Positions 42,453 through 51,833 of a stretch of 64,000 nt of DNA are shown here, one piece after another. Origin of the DNA: Streptomyces flavotricini (GTDB taxonomy: Bacteria > Actinomycetota > Actinomycetes > Streptomycetales > Streptomycetaceae); NCBI RefSeq assembly GCF_020639365.1, contig NZ_JAINUL010000001.1:2779519-2843518 (forward strand). Reading direction: 5' to 3'. The translations under genes and the position numbers were made by a program. Position 1 is the stretch's first letter; the number at the start of each line of letters is the position of its first letter. Below the pieces are notes generated by a model. It had not been told where the DNA came from. It saw only the letters and a list, made by a program, of their open reading frames with translations, and did not search any database.

Positions 42453-43674
42453 CCGGTCCCCCGGCCGCCCGCTCGGTGAGCTCGTACCGCTTCACGTACG
42501 CGCCGAGGAAGGCCTGCAGCGTGGCGACGGCCGGGATCGCGATGAGCGCCCCGACCGCGCCCAGCAGGGCCGTGCCGGCGATGACGGAACCGAAGGCCAC
42601 CGCCGGGTGGATGTCGACCGTCTTCGAGGTCAGCTTCGGCTGCAGGACGTAGTTCTCGAACTGCTGGTAGATCACCACGAAGCCCAGCACGTACAGCGCG
42701 TACCAGGGCGAGTCCGGGAAGGCGATCAGCATCGGCAGCGCGCCCGCCAGGTAGGTGCCGATGGTGGGGATGAACTGGGAGACCAGCCCCACCCACACCG
42801 CCAGCGCGGGCGCGTACGGCACGTCGAGCACCGCGAAGACGACGTAGTGGGCGATGCCGGAGACCAGGGCCATCAGCCCGCGCGAGTACAGGTAGCCGCC
42901 CGTCTTGGCGACGGCGATCTCCCAGGCGCGCAGCACCTCCGACTGCTTCGCCGGCGGCAGTACGGAGCACAGCGCGCGCCGCAGCCGCGGCCCGTCGGCG
43001 GCGAAGTAGAAGGAGAAGAGCCCGACCGTCAGCAGCCGGAAGAGCCCGCCGAGCACGGTGGCGGACACGTCGAGCACGCCGGTCGCGCTGTTCTGCACGT
43101 ACTTCTGGAGCCAGTCGGAGTGCAGCAGGCTGTCCTGGATCTCCAGCCGGGACAGCTTGGTGTGGAAGGTGGTGTTGATCGTGCCGATCACCGAGTCGAG
43201 GTAGCGGGGGAAGCCCCCCACCATGTCGACGATCTGCCCGGCGAGCATCGAGCCGAGCAGCACGACGAACCCGGCGGCGGCGACGAACACGCCCAGGAAC
43301 ACCAGGAAGGTGGCGAGCCCTCGGCGCATGCCGCGGGCCGCCATCCGGGACACGGCGGGTTCGACCGCGAGCGCGAGGAAGAACGCGATCAGGATGTTGA
43401 CGAGCAGCGCCGTCAGCTGGTGGAAGGCCCAGCTGCCGAGCTGGAAACAGGCGATGAGGGCGAGCACGAGGACGACGGCGCGCGGCAGCCAGCGCGGCAT
43501 CCGGGCCCCGGCCCCCGCCGGCGGTGCGGTGGCCCCGCCGGGGGGTGCTGTGGATCCCGCGGGCTCGGCCGCCTCGGCCGGCCCGGCCCCCTCGGCGGTG
43601 TCGGTCGTCGCATCGGTCGTCGCATCGGTCGTCGTGCCGGTCGTCGTCACGGTCGTCTCATCGGTGGCTGCCAC
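42391..43674 (-). CDS. AI-2E family (PerM-type) membrane transporter
   Basis: A 427-residue membrane protein with about eight transmembrane helices and the family landmarks GLVSQFIPTIGTYLAG and QQFENYVLQPKLTSKTVDIHP. The first 58 residues are a threonine, aspartate and alanine-rich low-complexity region arising from a 12-bp DNA repeat; an internal ATG at 43500 would skip it. The family exports small molecules or exchanges ions, and the AI-2 role is not general. The C-terminal arginine-rich tail is encoded in a 62-bp antisense overlap with the HTH-Clp_N gene. Confidence 0.9.
   Translation of the reverse strand: MAATDETTVTTTGTTTDATTDATTDTAEGAGPAEAAEPAGSTAPPGGATAPPAGAGARMPRWLPRAVVLVLALIACFQLGSWAFHQLTALLVNILIAFFLALAVEPAVSRMAARGMRRGLATFLVFLGVFVAAAGFVVLLGSMLAGQIVDMVGGFPRYLDSVIGTINTTFHTKLSRLEIQDSLLHSDWLQKYVQNSATGVLDVSATVLGGLFRLLTVGLFSFYFAADGPRLRRALCSVLPPAKQSEVLRAWEIAVAKTGGYLYSRGLMALVSGIAHYVVFAVLDVPYAPALAVWVGLVSQFIPTIGTYLAGALPMLIAFPDSPWYALYVLGFVVIYQQFENYVLQPKLTSKTVDIHPAVAFGSVIAGTALLGAVGALIAIPAVATLQAFLGAYVKRYELTERAAGGPATGSLRPFPRPRRRRTPGPR
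43601..43660 (-). repeat. 12-bp tandem repeat in the AI-2E gene 5' end
   Basis: Five copies of a 12-bp unit (tcggtcgtcgca and variants) are in frame. They encode repeated TTDA-like tetrapeptides in the unstructured N terminus. Confidence 0.8.
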
Positions 43675-43725
43675 GCCGACCAGTCTGTCCCACCCGTCCC
43701 GCGTCCGGGGAAACGGCCGCCCGGG

Positions 43726-43920
43726 TCAGCGCAGCGAGGCGGGCACGTCCATCGCCGAACACACCGCGCGCCACACGTCCTTGGCCTCCCAGCCCGCGTC
43801 CAGCGCCTGGTGGACGGTCCGTCCGCCGAGTTCCGTCATGACGTGGTCCCGCGCGAAGGAGTCCGCGTAGCCCGCACCGAAGTGCTCGGCCATCCGCTCC
43901 CAGAAAATCGTCAACCGCAT
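43726..43920 (-). CDS. DUF3046 small protein
   Basis: A 64-residue protein, MRLTIFWERMAEHFGAGYAD onward, containing the DUF3046 hallmarks LGGRTVHQALDAGWEAKDVW. The family occurs next to recA/recX in many actinobacteria, as here. ATG 43920 follows a GGGGG run. Function is unknown; the small helical fold may bind a partner protein. Confidence 0.85.
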   Translation of the reverse strand: MRLTIFWERMAEHFGAGYADSFARDHVMTELGGRTVHQALDAGWEAKDVWRAVCSAMDVPASLR

Positions 43921-44002
43921 GCCCCCAGTATCCCGCCCCGGGAGAGTGCACCGGAGTCGTTCTCCTCCCGTCCGCGAGGCAGCGCGCCCTACGGTGTCAC
44001 GC

Positions 44003-45001
44003 ATGCCTGGAGACGACGCTTCCTCGCTGACCCCACCGCCCTCATCGATCCCACCAACCCCACTGGCCCGCGCCGAGCAGTTCTTCTGGCTCACGGCCCG
44101 GGTCCTGGAGCAGCGGCGGTTCGCCTTCCACTTCCTCGGCGGGGAGGCCGACGCGGTGGACACCGCCCTCGGCTCGTACCTCAACGCCGACGGCGGCTAC
44201 GGCCACGCCCTCGATCCGGATCTGCGCGGTCCGCTCAGTCATCCGCTGCACACCGCGCACGCGCTCCGGATCCTGGACGGCCTGGGCCGCTGCGCCGGGC
44301 AGCGGATCGAACGGCTCTGCCGCCACCTGACCCGGGTCTCCACCGCGGACGGCGCGCTCCCGGTGGTCCTCCCGGCCCCGCGCGGCTATCCCGGGGCCCC
44401 CTACCACCCGGTGTACGACGATCCGCCGGGCGAGCTGCTGACCACGGGCCCGGTCGTCGGCGTACTGCACCGCAACCGGATCTGGCACGCGTGGCTGTTC
44501 CGGGCCACGGACTTCTGCTGGGAGCGGGTCGAGAACCTGCGCCGGCCGGGCCCGTACGAGGTCCAGAGCGCGGTGGCCTTCCTCGACGGCGCCCCCGACC
44601 GGGCGCGGGCGGTGGCGGCCGCGGACCGGCTCGGACGGCTCGTACGGGAGCAGCGGCTGGTCGTGCTCGACCCGCGCCGGCGCCGGGAGTACCCGCAGTA
44701 CCCCGGCTGCGCGCCGGGCGAGCAGCTGTTCGCGCACGACGTCGCCCGGCGGCCGGAGTCGCTGGCACGCGGCTGGTTCACCGACGAGGAGATCGGGCGG
44801 TCGCTGGACTTCCTGGCCGCCGGACAGCAGCAGGACGGCGGCTGGCCGGTGCGGCGCCTCGCGTGGGCGCCGGGCAGCTCGCTGGAGCGGCGCCCGATCG
44901 CCACCCTGGAGGCCTTGCTGACGCTGCGCGCGTACGGGCGGCCCCTGACCGGTGATCCCCCGGCGGACGCTACCCGCCCAGGGCCCGCACTCCCGCGGTG
45001 A
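44003..45001 (+). CDS. Alpha/alpha-toroid (prenyltransferase/squalene-oxidase-repeat-like) protein
   Basis: A 332-residue soluble protein with repeats of the terpenoid-cyclase/protein-prenyltransferase toroid type. Examples are SYLNADGGYGHALDPDLRGP near 78-97 and FLAAGQQQDGGWPVRRLAW near 270-288. The catalytic DxDD or QW patterns of true cyclases are not complete, so an enzyme activity is uncertain. ATG 44003 starts the conserved part; the ribosome site is weak. The 3' end overlaps azlD by 32 bp antisense. Confidence 0.75.
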   Translation: MPGDDASSLTPPPSSIPPTPLARAEQFFWLTARVLEQRRFAFHFLGGEADAVDTALGSYLNADGGYGHALDPDLRGPLSHPLHTAHALRILDGLGRCAGQRIERLCRHLTRVSTADGALPVVLPAPRGYPGAPYHPVYDDPPGELLTTGPVVGVLHRNRIWHAWLFRATDFCWERVENLRRPGPYEVQSAVAFLDGAPDRARAVAAADRLGRLVREQRLVVLDPRRRREYPQYPGCAPGEQLFAHDVARRPESLARGWFTDEEIGRSLDFLAAGQQQDGGWPVRRLAWAPGSSLERRPIATLEALLTLRAYGRPLTGDPPADATRPGPALPR

Positions 45002-45278
45002 CGACCACGGCGGCGGCGACCACGAGCAGGAACGGCGCCCGCAGCAGCAGCGCGAGCCCCGCGGCGGCCAGCCCGGCGGCGCGGGCGTCGAGGACGAGCT
45101 CGTGCCCGGTGCTGAAGGTCTGCTGGGCGGTGAGCGCGGCGAGCAGCGCGACCGGCAGCAGGGCGGCGAGCCGGCGCACCGCCGGCCGCTCCAGTACCCC
45201 GGCGGGCACGAGCAGCCCGGCGAGCTTGACGGCGTAGCAGCCGACGACGGTGAGCGCGATGGCGATCCAGACGTTCAC
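44970..45278 (-). CDS. azlD: AzlD-type branched-chain amino acid exporter subunit
   Basis: A 102-residue protein with about four short hydrophobic helices and the typical start NVWIAIALTVVGCYAVKLAG. It pairs with AzlC to form a BrnFE-like exporter of branched-chain amino acids or methionine. GTG overlaps the azlC TGA by 4 bp, so the two are translated together. Confidence 0.9.
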   Translation of the reverse strand: MNVWIAIALTVVGCYAVKLAGLLVPAGVLERPAVRRLAALLPVALLAALTAQQTFSTGHELVLDARAAGLAAAGLALLLRAPFLLVVAAAVVVTAGVRALGG

Positions 45279-45973
45279 GAGCGGCGTCCCTTCAGCCAGA
45301 GGACCGCGGGCGCGGCGAGGGCGGCGACGAGCACCGGCAGCCCGGCGGGCAGCACGGGCAGCAGGCCCAGCCCCAGGACGAGGGCGAGCGCGGCGACGGC
45401 CCGCTCGGTGGCGGTCTTCAGCATCGGCGCGAGCAGGGCCAGGAAGACGGCCGGTCCGGCGGCGTCCAGCCCCCACGCGGAGGTGTCCCCGAGGGCCTCG
45501 GCGCCGAGGGCGCCGAGCAGGGTGGTCAGGTTCCACAGGACGTACAGGCTCAGCCCGGTCACGGTGAACCCGAGCCGGGCCGACCTGCGGTCCGGCTGGG
45601 CCAGCGCCACGGCGGTGGTCTCGTCGATCACCCAGTGGGCGGCGAGCGGCCGCACGGCCCTGGGCACGGCGAGCAGCTGCGACAGGCGCAGCCCGTAGAA
45701 GGCGTTCCGCGTACCGAGGAAGAACGCCCCGGCGGCGGCGGTGAACGGGTTCCCGCCCGCGGCCAGCGCCCCGACCAGGGCGAACTGCGAGGCTCCGGTG
45801 AACACCAGCAGGCTCAGCGCGCAGGCCTGGAGCACGCTGATCCCGGCCCCGGCGGCGGTCACCCCGAAGGCGAACCCGGACAGCCCCACGGCCACCCCGA
45901 CCCCGAGCGCGTCCCGTAGGACGGCCCCCCGCGGCCGCTCCTCGACCCCCTCGGGGGTCTCCTGCCTCACCAT
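45275..45973 (-). CDS. azlC: AzlC-type branched-chain amino acid exporter, large subunit
   Basis: A 232-residue protein with about six transmembrane helices. Family features are LSLLVFTGASQFALVG, FLGTRNAFYGLRLS and HWVIDETTAVALAQ. The start is ATG 45973, although GTG 45988 is also possible. It lies 107 bp after the AraC-type regulator on the same strand, so the regulator probably controls azlCD. Confidence 0.9.
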   Translation of the reverse strand: MVRQETPEGVEERPRGAVLRDALGVGVAVGLSGFAFGVTAAGAGISVLQACALSLLVFTGASQFALVGALAAGGNPFTAAAGAFFLGTRNAFYGLRLSQLLAVPRAVRPLAAHWVIDETTAVALAQPDRRSARLGFTVTGLSLYVLWNLTTLLGALGAEALGDTSAWGLDAAGPAVFLALLAPMLKTATERAVAALALVLGLGLLPVLPAGLPVLVAALAAPAVLWLKGRRS

Positions 45974-46080
45974 CTGTCGTTCTCGCACGCCCCTGACCGT
46001 ACGCAGCCCGCCCCCACCGGTCTTGTACGTTCTTGCAGGCGGGAGGCGGGCAGGCTGGACGCGGGCAGGCGGGGCCGGGC

Positions 46081-46962
46081 TCAGCCCCCGCCCGGGAGCC
46101 GGCCGCCCGAACGCCCCCGGCGGTAGGCGCCCGGGGGGACGCCCACGATGCGGGTGAAGTGGCGGTTCAGGTGGGGCTGGTCGGTGAAGCCGACGGCGAC
46201 GGCCGCCTCCGCGGGCGCCGTCCCCGCGTCCAGCAGCGCCCGGGCCCGCCGGACCCGGGCGTCGGTCAGCCAGGTGTGCGGCGGCATCCCGTACGTCTCC
46301 CGGAAGGCCCGCAGCAGGGCGAAGGGGCTGGTCCCCAGTTCCGCGGCGAGCTGTTCCAGCGAGGGGGGCCGCGCCATCCGCTCCTGGAGCACCGCCCGAG
46401 CCGCCGCGGCGTCGACCGCTCCGGCGCTGCGGACCGTACGGGCGGGCAGCGGCCCGGCGTGCCGGGTCAGCATCCGCGCGACCGCACCGCGCAGCAGCGT
46501 GTCGGCGGCCAGCGCGTTGCCCTCCTCTGCGGCCCGGTGCACCTCGGTGATCACGTACGAGGTCTGCGGGTCGGCGACCGAGTCGGCCGTGAAGCCCGGG
46601 GTCCCGCGCAGGCTGCCTATCTCCGCGGCCACCTCCGCGATCAGCTCCCGGGAGGGGTAGAGGGTGGCGTACGCCCAGCCCTCCGGGACCCCGGCGCGCG
46701 CGGTGTGCGGCACCTCGGGGTTGATCAGGACCACGCTGCCCGGCCCGGCCCGCAGGGTGCCGCCGGGCAGGCCGACCTCCTCGATGCCGCCGGTGACGGC
46801 CGCGATGACGTACCCGTCGTGGGTGTGGCGCGGGAAGGTGTGGCGTACGTAGTGGGCGCGCAGCAGGTCCAGGCCGGGCAGCTGCGCGTACCGCCAGTGC
46901 CGGGCCCACTCCCGCTCGGCCGCCTCGCCCGCCCCGTGCGTCCCGTGCACCCCGTCCGTCAT
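46081..46962 (-). CDS. AraC-family transcriptional regulator
   Basis: A 293-residue regulator. The N-terminal cupin (HTFPRHTHDGYVIAAVTGG and GSVVLINPEVPHTA) binds an effector. The C-terminal double HTH includes PPSLEQLAAELGTSPFALLRAFRETYGMPPHTWL and VAVGFTDQPHLNRHFTRIVGVPPGAYR. It is divergent from lhr and upstream of azlCD on the same strand, an arrangement often seen for amino-acid exporters. Start ATG 46962 with GGAG close upstream. Confidence 0.92.
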   Translation of the reverse strand: MTDGVHGTHGAGEAAEREWARHWRYAQLPGLDLLRAHYVRHTFPRHTHDGYVIAAVTGGIEEVGLPGGTLRAGPGSVVLINPEVPHTARAGVPEGWAYATLYPSRELIAEVAAEIGSLRGTPGFTADSVADPQTSYVITEVHRAAEEGNALAADTLLRGAVARMLTRHAGPLPARTVRSAGAVDAAAARAVLQERMARPPSLEQLAAELGTSPFALLRAFRETYGMPPHTWLTDARVRRARALLDAGTAPAEAAVAVGFTDQPHLNRHFTRIVGVPPGAYRRGRSGGRLPGGG

Positions 46963-47059
46963 GTCTCCATTCTGCGCTCCGCCCGCTGCGGCGGCCCGCC
47001 CCGTACGGGTGTCTGCCCAGGTCCGGGCCGTTGTCAGTGGCCGGGTGCAGGATGGGGGC

Positions 47060-50000
47060 ATGGCCGGCTCCGCGCTCGATGCGTTCTCCCCCGCGACCCG
47101 CTCCTGGTTCACGGGGGCCTTCGCCTCGCCCACCACCGCGCAGGAGGGCGCCTGGCGCGCCATCCGGGAGGGCTCCGACGTGCTCGTCGTGGCGCCGACC
47201 GGCTCCGGCAAGACCCTGGCCGCCTTCCTCGCCGCCCTCGACCAGCTGGCGTCCACCCCGCCGCCGGCCGAGCCGAAGAAGCGCTGCCGGGTGCTGTACG
47301 TGTCCCCGCTGAAGGCCCTCGCGGTGGACGTCGAGCGGAACCTGCGCAGCCCGCTGACGGGGATCCGCCAGGAGTCCGTCCGCCTGGGCCTGCCCGAGCC
47401 GGAGATCCGGGTCGGGATCCGCTCGGGGGACACCCCGCCGGCGGAGCGGCGGGCGCTGGCCACCCGGCCGCCGGACATCCTGATCACCACGCCCGAGTCG
47501 CTGTTCCTGATGCTGACATCGGCGACGCGCGACGCACTGGCCGGGATCGAGACGGTGATCCTGGACGAGGTGCACGCGGTCGCGGGGACCAAGCGCGGGG
47601 CGCACCTGGCCCTGTCCCTGGAGCGGCTGGACGAGCTGCTGCCCCGCCCGGCCCGCAGGATCGGGCTGTCGGCGACGGTCCGGCCGGTGGACGAGGTGGC
47701 GCGGTACCTCGCGCCGCGCGGCAAGGCCGAGATCGTGCAGCCGCCCTCGGCCAAGGAGTTCGACCTGTCGGTGGTCGTCCCGGTGCAGGACATGGGCGAG
47801 TTGGGAGGATCGCCGGCCACCGAGGGGCAGGAGGGTGGGGACAAACCCTCGATCTGGCCGCATGTGGAGGAGCGCATCGCGGATCTGGTGCAGGCCCACC
47901 GCTCCACGATCGTGTTCGCCAATTCCCGCCGCCTCGCCGAGCGGCTGTGCAACCGGCTGAACGAGATCGCGTACGAGCGCGCCATGGGCGAGAAGCTGCC
48001 CGACGGCTCGCCGCCGGCCGAGATCATGGCCCAGTCGGGGGCCGCCCTGGGAGCCCCGCCGCTGCTGGCGCGGGCGCACCACGGCTCGGTCTCCAAGGAG
48101 CAGCGGGCGCTGGTGGAGGAGGACCTGAAGGCGGGACGGCTGCCCGCCGTGGTCGCCACCTCCAGTCTGGAACTGGGCATCGACATGGGCGCGGTGGACC
48201 TGGTGGTGCAGGTGGAGTCCCCGCCCTCGGTGGCCTCGGGGCTCCAGCGCGTGGGCCGGGCCGGGCACCAGGTGGGCGCGGTCTCCACGGGAGTGGTGTT
48301 CCCCAAGTACCGCGGGGACCTGGTCCAGGCGGCCGTGGTCACCGAGCGGATGCGCACCGGGTCGATCGAGTCGCTGCGCATCCCGTCGAACCCGCTGGAC
48401 GTGCTCGCGCAGCAGCTGGTCGCGATGACCGCGATGGACACCTGGCAGCTGGACGAGCTGCTGGCGCTCGTGCGGCGGGCGGCGCCGTTCGCGGCCCTGC
48501 CGGAGTCGGCGTTCACCGCGGTGCTCGACATGCTGGCGGGCCGGTATCCGTCCGACGCGTTCGCCGAGCTCAGACCGCGGGTCGTCTGGGACCGGGTGGC
48601 GGGGACGATCACCGGCCGGCCGGGGGCGCAGCGCCTCGCCGTCACCTCCGGCGGCACCATCCCCGACCGGGGTCTCTTCGGGGTGTTCCTCGCGGGCGCG
48701 GACCCGAAGAAGGGCGGCGGCCGGGTCGGCGAGCTCGACGAGGAGATGGTCTACGAGTCCCGCGTGGGGGACGTGTTCACGCTGGGCACCACCTCCTGGC
48801 GCATCGAGGACATCACCCGCGACCGGGTCCTGGTCTCCCCCGCCCCCGGGGTTCCCGGCCGGCTGCCGTTCTGGAAGGGCGACCAGCTGGGCCGCCCCCT
48901 CGAACTGGGCCGCGCGGTCGGTGCGTTCCTGCGCGAGCTCGGAGGCCTGACCGAGGAGGACGCCCGGCTGCGCCTGGTGGCTGCCGGGCTCGACGCCTGG
49001 GCCGCGGAGAACGTCCTCGCGTACCTCGCGGAGCAGCGCGAGGCCTGCGGCCACGTCCCCGACGACCGGACCATCGTGGTCGAGCGGTTCCGCGACGAGC
49101 TCGGCGACTGGCGGGTCGTGGTCCACTCCCCCTTCGGTGCCCAGGTGCACGCTCCCTGGGCGCTCGCCCTCGGCGCCCGCCTCGCCGAGAAGTACGGCAT
49201 GGACGCGCAGGTCATGCACGCGGACGACGGGATCGTGCTGCGGCTGCCGGACGCGGACCTGCTGTCGATGGACCTGCTGGACCACGATCCGGCGCACACC
49301 GCCTCCTTCGAGTTCGATGACGAACAGGCCCCGCTGGGCGCCGCGGACGTCGCCTTCGACCACGGCGAGATCAACCAGATCGTCACCGACCAGGTCGGCG
49401 GCTCCGCCCTGTTCGCCTCCCGGTTCCGCGAGTGCGCGGCGCGCGCCCTGCTGCTGCCGCGCCGCAGCCCCGGCAAGCGGACCCCGCTGTGGCAGCAGCG
49501 CCAGCGAGCTTCCCAACTGCTCCAGGTGGCATCCGAGTTCGGATCCTTCCCGATCGTGCTGGAAGCCGTACGGGAGTGCCTGCAGGACGTCTTCGACGTG
49601 CCGGGCCTGACGGAGCTGATGGGGGACATCGAGGCGCGCCGCGTCCGCCTGGTCGAGGTCACCACCGCCGAACCGTCCCCGTTCGCCCGGTCGCTGCTGT
49701 TCGGGTACGTCGCCCAGTTCCTGTACGAGGGGGACTCGCCGCTCGCCGAGCGCAGGGCGGCCGCACTGTCGCTGGACTCGCGCCTGCTGGCGGAGCTGCT
49801 GGGCCAGGCGGAGCTGCGCGAACTGCTCGACGCGCAGGTGCTGGAGGAGCTGGAGCGCGAGCTCCAGTGGCTGACGGAGGACCGGCGGGCCAGGGACGCC
49901 GAGTCCGTCGCCGACCTGCTGCGCCTGCTCGGCCCTCTGACCACCGCCGAACTGGCCGAGCGCGGCGCCGACGCGGCCTGGCCGAAGGCCCTGGCCGAGG

Positions 50001-51649
50001 CCCGCCGGGCCATCGCGGTCCGGATCGGCGGCGCGGACCACTGGGCGGCGATCGAGGACGCGGGCCGACTGCGCGACGCACTGGGCACGGCCCTCCCGGT
50101 CGGGGTCCCCGAGGCGTTCACCGAGCCGGTCAAGGACCCGCTCGGGGATCTCCTGGCCCGGTACGCACGCACCCACGGGCCGTTCACCACGACCGCCGCC
50201 GCCACCCGCTTCGGCCTGGGCACTGCGGTGACCGAGGGCGCCCTGCAGCGGCTCGCGGCGGCGGGCCGCGTGGTGCAGGGCGAGTTCCACCCGGCCGGCA
50301 TCGGCCAGGAGTGGTGCGACGCGACCGTGCTGCGCAGGCTGCGCCGCCGCTCCCTGGCGGCGCTGCGCCAGGAGCTGGAGCCCGTCCCGCCGACCTCCCT
50401 GGCCACCTTCCTGCCGCAGTGGCAGCACCTGGGCGGCGCCCTGCGCGGCGTCGACGGCCTGGCCCGGGCGATCGAGCAGCTCCAGGGCGCCCCGGTGCCC
50501 GCTTCGGCGCTGGAGCGGCTGATCCTCCCCTCCCGGGTCTCGGGGTACTCCCCGACCCTGCTGGACGAGCTCACCACCACCGGCGAGGTGGTCTGGGCGG
50601 GCGCCGGGGCCCTGCCCGGCAAGGACGGCTGGGTCTCGCTCTACCTGGCGGACGCCGCCCCGCTGCTGCTGCCCCCGCCGCACCCGCTGGAGCTGACGCC
50701 CCTTCACCAGTCGGTCCTCGACACCCTGTCCGGCGGGTACGGGCTGTTCTTCCGCCAGCTCGCGGAGTCGGTGCGCGCCAAGTGGTCCGAGGCCACCGAC
50801 CTCGAACTGTCCGAGGCCGTCTGGGACCTGGCCTGGTCGGGCCGGCTGACCAATGACACGCTCTCCCCGCTGCGCTCCCTGCTCGGCTCGGGCCGTACGG
50901 CGGGCGCCACCGCCCACCGGGCCCGGCGCACGGTCCCGCGCGGCCGGTACGGGACGCTCGCCGCGCAGGTGTCCCGCCCGGGCCCGCCCACGGTCTCGGG
51001 CCGCTGGTCGCTGCTGCCCACCCGGGCTCCCGACCCCACCCACCGGGCGCACGCACTGGCCCGGACCCTGTTGGACCGGCACGGGGTGGTGACGCGCGGC
51101 GCGGTGGCCGCCGAGGGCGTGGAGGGCGGCTTCAGCGCGGTGTACCGGGTCCTGTCGGCCTTCGAGGACAGTGGGCAGGCCCGGCGCGGCTACGTGGTGG
51201 AGGGCCTGGGCGCGGCCCAGTTCGCGATGGACGGCGCGGTGGACCGGCTGCGGTCGGCCGAGCGGAATCCGCCCCCGCTGGCGGCGGTGGTCCTGGCCGC
51301 GGCCGACCCGGCGAACGCGTACGGGGCGGCCCTGCCCTGGCCGGAGCCCCCGGCCGGGGCCACCCACAAGCCGGGCCGCAAGGCGGGCTCGCTGGTGGTC
51401 CTGGTCGACGGCGAGCTCACCCTGTACCTGGAGCGCGGCGGCAAGACGCTGCTGGCCTGGCCCCCGGCCGAGGACCCGCGGCTCGCGGCGGCCACCGCGG
51501 CCCTGGCGGCGGCCTCCCGGATCGGCGCGCTCCCGGCGCTCACGGTGGAACGGATCAACGCCGCCCCGGCGTTGACCTCCCCGCTGGGCCCGGCCCTGGA
51601 GGCGGCCGGCTTCCACGCCACTCCGCGGGGGCTGCGCATGCGCTCGTGA
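47060..51649 (+). CDS. lhr: Large ATP-dependent helicase Lhr
   Basis: A 1529-residue superfamily 2 helicase, the usual length for full Lhr. Walker A APTGSGKT is at 45-52, DEVH at 169-172, SATVRPVDE follows, and the second RecA-like domain has the conserved VVATSSLELGIDMG and VGRAGHQVG. The Lhr-core winged helix and beta-barrel follow, and the last 650 residues form the Lhr C-terminal domain. AGGA lies seven bases before the ATG. The enzyme translocates 3'-5' on single-stranded DNA and unwinds RNA:DNA hybrids; in actinobacteria it is linked to the DNA damage response. It precedes a Fpg/Nei glycosylase gene by 1 kb. Confidence 0.95.
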   Translation: MAGSALDAFSPATRSWFTGAFASPTTAQEGAWRAIREGSDVLVVAPTGSGKTLAAFLAALDQLASTPPPAEPKKRCRVLYVSPLKALAVDVERNLRSPLTGIRQESVRLGLPEPEIRVGIRSGDTPPAERRALATRPPDILITTPESLFLMLTSATRDALAGIETVILDEVHAVAGTKRGAHLALSLERLDELLPRPARRIGLSATVRPVDEVARYLAPRGKAEIVQPPSAKEFDLSVVVPVQDMGELGGSPATEGQEGGDKPSIWPHVEERIADLVQAHRSTIVFANSRRLAERLCNRLNEIAYERAMGEKLPDGSPPAEIMAQSGAALGAPPLLARAHHGSVSKEQRALVEEDLKAGRLPAVVATSSLELGIDMGAVDLVVQVESPPSVASGLQRVGRAGHQVGAVSTGVVFPKYRGDLVQAAVVTERMRTGSIESLRIPSNPLDVLAQQLVAMTAMDTWQLDELLALVRRAAPFAALPESAFTAVLDMLAGRYPSDAFAELRPRVVWDRVAGTITGRPGAQRLAVTSGGTIPDRGLFGVFLAGADPKKGGGRVGELDEEMVYESRVGDVFTLGTTSWRIEDITRDRVLVSPAPGVPGRLPFWKGDQLGRPLELGRAVGAFLRELGGLTEEDARLRLVAAGLDAWAAENVLAYLAEQREACGHVPDDRTIVVERFRDELGDWRVVVHSPFGAQVHAPWALALGARLAEKYGMDAQVMHADDGIVLRLPDADLLSMDLLDHDPAHTASFEFDDEQAPLGAADVAFDHGEINQIVTDQVGGSALFASRFRECAARALLLPRRSPGKRTPLWQQRQRASQLLQVASEFGSFPIVLEAVRECLQDVFDVPGLTELMGDIEARRVRLVEVTTAEPSPFARSLLFGYVAQFLYEGDSPLAERRAAALSLDSRLLAELLGQAELRELLDAQVLEELERELQWLTEDRRARDAESVADLLRLLGPLTTAELAERGADAAWPKALAEARRAIAVRIGGADHWAAIEDAGRLRDALGTALPVGVPEAFTEPVKDPLGDLLARYARTHGPFTTTAAATRFGLGTAVTEGALQRLAAAGRVVQGEFHPAGIGQEWCDATVLRRLRRRSLAALRQELEPVPPTSLATFLPQWQHLGGALRGVDGLARAIEQLQGAPVPASALERLILPSRVSGYSPTLLDELTTTGEVVWAGAGALPGKDGWVSLYLADAAPLLLPPPHPLELTPLHQSVLDTLSGGYGLFFRQLAESVRAKWSEATDLELSEAVWDLAWSGRLTNDTLSPLRSLLGSGRTAGATAHRARRTVPRGRYGTLAAQVSRPGPPTVSGRWSLLPTRAPDPTHRAHALARTLLDRHGVVTRGAVAAEGVEGGFSAVYRVLSAFEDSGQARRGYVVEGLGAAQFAMDGAVDRLRSAERNPPPLAAVVLAAADPANAYGAALPWPEPPAGATHKPGRKAGSLVVLVDGELTLYLERGGKTLLAWPPAEDPRLAAATAALAAASRIGALPALTVERINAAPALTSPLGPALEAAGFHATPRGLRMRS

Positions 51650-51688
51650 ATCCGACGGCCGAATCCGACATTCCAGTCTCGACCATCG

Positions 51689-51708
51689 CGCTTATGTTCC
51701 GCTTATGT
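51689..51708 (+). promoter_or_regulatory. Direct repeat of CGCTTATGT with 11-bp period
   Basis: Two copies (51689-51697 and 51700-51708) lie in the 184-bp gap between lhr and the lipoprotein gene. An 11-bp period places both on one face of the helix, as for response-regulator or SARP sites. No clear -10 is seen downstream. Confidence 0.35.
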
Positions 51709-51833
51709 CTTGAGCACGTCACGAAGCGCCCCTGGACTGGCGACCCCGCCCTTTTCTGGACTATCAAGATCACCGCAGGCATCAAGCGTGACGATGCCAC
51801 GTCAAAAGATCACACTCATGGGGGACCAGAAAA

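Noticed and set aside
45275..51616. A 2113-codon open frame on the minus strand across lhr and azlC.
   Set aside because: Apart from its last 232 codons, which are azlC, it is the antisense shadow of lhr. High third-position G/C keeps that frame open, and the translation is glycine/arginine/glutamine-rich with no domain.
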